From the NCBI RefSeq assembly GCF_031846445.1, contig NZ_JAVRHR010000003.1, forward strand, positions 310,001-374,000: a stretch of DNA of 64,000 nt, in the 5' to 3' direction. Made by a program: the position numbers and the translations under genes. This document shows, piece after piece, positions 61,402 through 64,000 of this stretch (positions within the stretch are counted from its first letter, which is position 1; every line of letters starts with the position of its first letter). The notes under the pieces were generated by a model that saw only the letters and a program-made list of their open reading frames with translations, did no database searches and had not been told where the DNA came from. The stretch is from Croceitalea rosinachiae. Lineage in GTDB: Bacteria; Bacteroidota; Bacteroidia; Flavobacteriales; Flavobacteriaceae.

Positions 61402-61923
61402 TTATACTTTTTTAGCCATCAACCACATTTCTTTTTCTTTCTCAAGCACATGGGGAAGTTCAATAAAGGCTTCCTGAACAATTTGGTAGCCATGTTTTTT
61501 ATAAAACTGTAGTGGCTTGCCTTTTTTCATAGCATATAGCCAAACCAATTCTTTTTGATGTGTTTGTGCTAAGTTATTGACAAACTCTAGTGCTTTTGTT
61601 CCAATACCAGATGCTGAATATGCCTTTAAAAGGTATATTTTATTGATAAGCAGGTTGTTAGGTGATAAAAAGAAGCCTTCTTTGGCATTTAAGGTCACAT
61701 TTAGAATACCAAGGTCCGTTCCGTCTGTTGTAATAATATAGAGAAGTTGAAGAGGGTCTCTTAGCGCATTGTATATAGGTTCTTTGGTTAGAAAAGCATT
61801 TATAAAAGGTGTTGGGTCAGAATTTTTCCAAAGATGTAAATAATGTTCTTTATATGATTGAACACCTACATTTATATATCGAGTTAGATTTTCTGTAGTA
61901 ACTGATATGAAATTGATGTTCAT
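61402..61923 (-). CDS. GNAT family N-acetyltransferase
   Basis: 173 residues from the ATG at 61923; a TTG four codons earlier overlaps the cupin stop. Acetyl-CoA motif is seen as IYLLKAYSASGIGTKALEFV (G-x-G in SGIGT) and motif B as LQFYKKHGYQIV. Substrate unknown. Third gene of a tight minus-strand set: thioredoxin-like, cupin, GNAT. Confidence 0.85.
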   Translation of the reverse strand: MNINFISVTTENLTRYINVGVQSYKEHYLHLWKNSDPTPFINAFLTKEPIYNALRDPLQLLYIITTDGTDLGILNVTLNAKEGFFLSPNNLLINKIYLLKAYSASGIGTKALEFVNNLAQTHQKELVWLYAMKKGKPLQFYKKHGYQIVQEAFIELPHVLEKEKEMWLMAKKV

Positions 61924-61931
61924 ATTGAAAT

Positions 61932-62252
61932 TCAATTAGCTTCTCCACCTTCTGGACCGTAAAAGATGACCCATGTAGAAAAGTCTTCAGTAAAATTTTC
62001 AAAACGATGGTTCACACCAGCAGGAACAAAAAGAAAATCACCAGGAGCAAAAGTGGTCTTATTATTTCCATTTATAAACTCACCAGTGCCAGAGACGACG
62101 ACATAAACTTCGTCGCGAGAGTGGGGCTGTTGTAAATCAAATTTTTCTGGCTTGTAGATTTCTAATGATAAGGTTCCATGTTCGAACAACTTCAAAAATT
62201 GGCTACTTTGATTGGTAAGCTTTTGTAAAGCCTCTTCAGGATTTATTTTCAT
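61932..62252 (-). CDS. Cupin domain protein
   Basis: 106 residues from the ATG at 62252, two bases after the preceding stop; an ATG at 62270 would overlap it. One cupin barrel: motif 1 PHSRDEVYVVVSGTGEF with a histidine and glutamate for metal, motif 2 APGDFLFVPAGVNHRFEN. Such proteins bind metal or small ligands; the family is too broad to name a reaction. Operon with the genes on both sides. Confidence 0.85.
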   Translation of the reverse strand: MKINPEEALQKLTNQSSQFLKLFEHGTLSLEIYKPEKFDLQQPHSRDEVYVVVSGTGEFINGNNKTTFAPGDFLFVPAGVNHRFENFTEDFSTWVIFYGPEGGEAN

Positions 62253-62254
62253 GA

Positions 62255-62815
62255 CTAATTCATCACCCATTTAATATTGCAACCAATACTAGGTTTTTGG
62301 TTTTCTGAAATGGTTTTTCCCATCAATAGATTGTCCAAAGCATTTCTTAAATCATTGCCGGTTAAAGGAATTCCGTTACCCGGCCTTGAATCATCTAATT
62401 GACCGCGATAAACCAAATCTAAATCATCATTGAACAAATAGAAGTCTGGAGTACAAGCTGCATCATAGTTTTTAGCAATTATTTGGGTTTTATCATATAA
62501 ATATGGAAAAGAATACCCTGCTTTTTTTGCCGTTTTGGCCATTAAATGTGGGGCATCTTGTGGATAGTTTTCTACATCATTACTTGAGATTGCAATAAAA
62601 CCAATACCCTTTTTCTGATATTCGTCCCCTAGTTTAGCTAGCTCTGGGTTTACGTGTATTACAAAAGGGCAATGGTTACAAATGAACATAATGACTGTTC
62701 CTTTTTCTCCTTTTGATTCTTGTAGACTCAAGGTTTGTTCACTTACCGTATCGAACAATGAGAAGTCAGGGGCTTTAGTGCCTAAAGGCAGCATATTACT
62801 CGGTGTACGTGCCAT
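62255..62815 (-). CDS. Thioredoxin-fold redoxin
   Basis: 186 residues from the ATG at 62815 (seven residues shorter than the longest frame, which has no support). AhpC/TSA-like thioredoxin fold with the active site FICNHCPFV, a CxxC, then the DTSQ-type GKG and TPDFYLFN strand with cis-proline. No signal peptide, so it acts in the cytoplasm, probably as a reductase or peroxidase. First of a three-gene operon. Confidence 0.85.
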   Translation of the reverse strand: MARTPSNMLPLGTKAPDFSLFDTVSEQTLSLQESKGEKGTVIMFICNHCPFVIHVNPELAKLGDEYQKKGIGFIAISSNDVENYPQDAPHLMAKTAKKAGYSFPYLYDKTQIIAKNYDAACTPDFYLFNDDLDLVYRGQLDDSRPGNGIPLTGNDLRNALDNLLMGKTISENQKPSIGCNIKWVMN

Positions 62816-62870
62816 ATCATAACAATTTAGCTTCAAACTAAAGTACTTCGGTCAACTTTGTTTCTATAAA

Positions 62871-64000
62871 TTAATTATTGATTTGATTTAAGTGATTATT
62901 GACACCCGTCATTTGCCAATGTCCTAAACTAATTGGAATGTTACCTATAGTATTCAATTGATCGAAAAAGTCTTTAAGTCGAAATTCTTTACTTTCAGCT
63001 TCTTTCATTTTTGCAAAATCAGCCATTGCAGATTCCATTAAGTACTTTCCTGTAATATAACTGGTTCCGTACCCAGGTTGCCTGAGATACAGATGCTGTT
63101 CAAATATTAAAAGTTCTTTTTCCGTTTTCATCCATCCTCTAGGCGTAAATTCAGAATGGATTCCGCCCGCTTCTTCCATGGTCATTTGATTAGCATGAGC
63201 ATATAAAGAGCCAAGACCTCGTGCGGCACGTTGTGCAATCATAATATAAACAATTTCTCGAACCCTAGGATTATCGTCATAAAGCCCTGCATCCATAAAA
63301 ATTTCTTCCACACCGGTTGCCATACCTTCATTTCTAGAATCAAAAATATTATAGAGCAACGCACCTTTTCTAATCTCGCTTTGATGGGGTTCGATATCCA
63401 TTCTAGCAAGTTCAAACCAATGGTAAAAATGTGAGTATAAAGGCCCGGCGTGATAATGCCTTCCTATTTCAAAAAAGTTTCGTTTTTCTTCAGGGATAAA
63501 AGTTCCTAGGTGGGCATAAAGTGCAGGTTTAAAATAATCTTTTACCGTTACAATGTCTTCGACTGCCAGAAACTGCAGTAAATCATCGGCTGCTTTTTCG
63601 GTCATTTCTTGAAATTCTTCGGGGTTTGAAGCAGCCTTAAGCTTGGGTAAGTTTCTATTACGGTGTTCCTCTAATTTTAAAGCGGACCAGGCTCTTGCTA
63701 ATTCACGCTTTAAAAGTTGTACTTCATCTTCCCAAGTCATGGGAACCAAATGAACATTTTGTAGATACCAAGTGTAGTTTTCCTTACCTATGCCCGAAGG
63801 CCCTGTTTTTTTCTCTCCCTCTTTTTCAAGCCAATTGGCCAGCTCATTAGTGGCTTCTATTGCAGTATCAATAGCTTTGATGAGCTTTTTGTCCGTTTTG
63901 AGATATTCCCATTCACGAATAGCTTTTAGATTCTTTGATTGGTTTTTGATATCTCTGATTCCTGTAACCCACAAATCTCTTGCATTACCAGTTAAATTTT
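62871..64000 (-). CDS. DUF885 family protein, N-terminus outside window
   Basis: At least 376 codons; the reading frame runs without a stop to the window edge (NLTGNARDLW precedes a possible internal TTG at 63974), so this is the C-terminal part of a DUF885 protein of about 600 residues. Visible motifs are SGIGKENYTWYLQNVH, NEGMATGVEEIFMDAGLY and LYLRQPGYGTSYITGKYL, typical of the family, whose glutamates and histidines suggest an M32-like metallopeptidase. Its function is not established. A possible signal peptide lies beyond the window. Confidence 0.88.
   Translation of the reverse strand, partial: NLTGNARDLWVTGIRDIKNQSKNLKAIREWEYLKTDKKLIKAIDTAIEATNELANWLEKEGEKKTGPSGIGKENYTWYLQNVHLVPMTWEDEVQLLKRELARAWSALKLEEHRNRNLPKLKAASNPEEFQEMTEKAADDLLQFLAVEDIVTVKDYFKPALYAHLGTFIPEEKRNFFEIGRHYHAGPLYSHFYHWFELARMDIEPHQSEIRKGALLYNIFDSRNEGMATGVEEIFMDAGLYDDNPRVREIVYIMIAQRAARGLGSLYAHANQMTMEEAGGIHSEFTPRGWMKTEKELLIFEQHLYLRQPGYGTSYITGKYLMESAMADFAKMKEAESKEFRLKDFFDQLNTIGNIPISLGHWQMTGVNNHLNQINN

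Noticed and set aside
1..64000. CRISPR arrays, transposases, phage genes, rRNA
   Set aside because: No regularly spaced repeats and no such protein families were seen on either strand.

Overview
The window looks like a chromosomal segment of a marine-type member of the Flavobacteriaceae (Bacteroidota). The evidence is an AT-rich base composition, many SusC/SusD-type and lipoprotein genes, Bacteroidota-style promoters (TTTG, a gap of about 19, then TAnnTTTG), few Shine-Dalgarno sequences, and family choices typical of flavobacteria: eukaryote-like glutamine synthetase II beside glutamine synthetase III, fused isobutyryl-CoA mutase, a DnaJ with one zinc centre, MnmD, and a YfiT-type bacillithiol transferase. 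No rRNA, tRNA, CRISPR array, transposase or phage gene was recognised.

Layout. 1-4.5 kb: divergent glutamine synthetases (glnII, glnN) and a PLP-dependent threonine/serine dehydratase. 4.5-9.7 kb: a patchwork of unrelated same-strand genes (PD40 lipoprotein, GNAT, class D beta-lactamase-like lipoprotein, AraC regulator, TraB/DUF5694-like lipoprotein, AAC(3)-I-like acetyltransferase), separated by hairpin-rich spacers that resemble cassette junctions. 9.7-15.5 kb: Crp-type regulator with a membrane protein, YciI, SRPBCC, penicillin acylase family, mutarotase-like protein. 15.5-22.2 kb: purM; a redox operon (Rieske, thioredoxin, ApbE, DUF4266, DUF3570); then prfA and pyrF. 22.2-30.3 kb: alpha/beta hydrolase, lipocalin-like protein, then susD/susC and a membrane-anchored AraC regulator on the minus strand, with imperfect direct repeats of about 180 bp on both sides of susCD. 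30.7-39.8 kb: DUF4197, purU, icmF, Lrp regulator, a serine-less hydrolase-like protein, DJ-1/PfpI lipoprotein, DUF1684.

39.8-44.3 kb: ammonium locus (PII, Amt, beta-barrel porin), crcB, small membrane proteins and a MazG-like hydrolase. 44.3-49.5 kb: ilvE, DUF4920, mnmD, TIGR01777 epimerase, grpE-dnaJ. 49.5-55.7 kb: a possible small RNA, then an ABC exporter pair, MscS channel, outer-membrane barrel and an NtrC-like activator lacking a DNA-binding domain. 55.8-64 kb: PPK2, M28 peptidase, a cyclophilin-FKBP fusion, two tiny membrane peptides, cold shock protein, peroxiredoxin, YfiT, a GNAT/cupin/thioredoxin operon, and a DUF885 protein cut by the window end.

How it fits together. Two loci serve nitrogen assimilation (glnII/glnN and PII-amt-porin), and both carry similar 19-20 bp ACCCC...GGGGT imperfect palindromes upstream, suggesting one shared regulator. 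The least explained material is a family of very small membrane peptides (27, 28 and 59 residues) at two loci, the redox operon, the cassette-like island holding two resistance-family genes, and the repeats around susCD. All family names are from recognition by eye; no database search was run.
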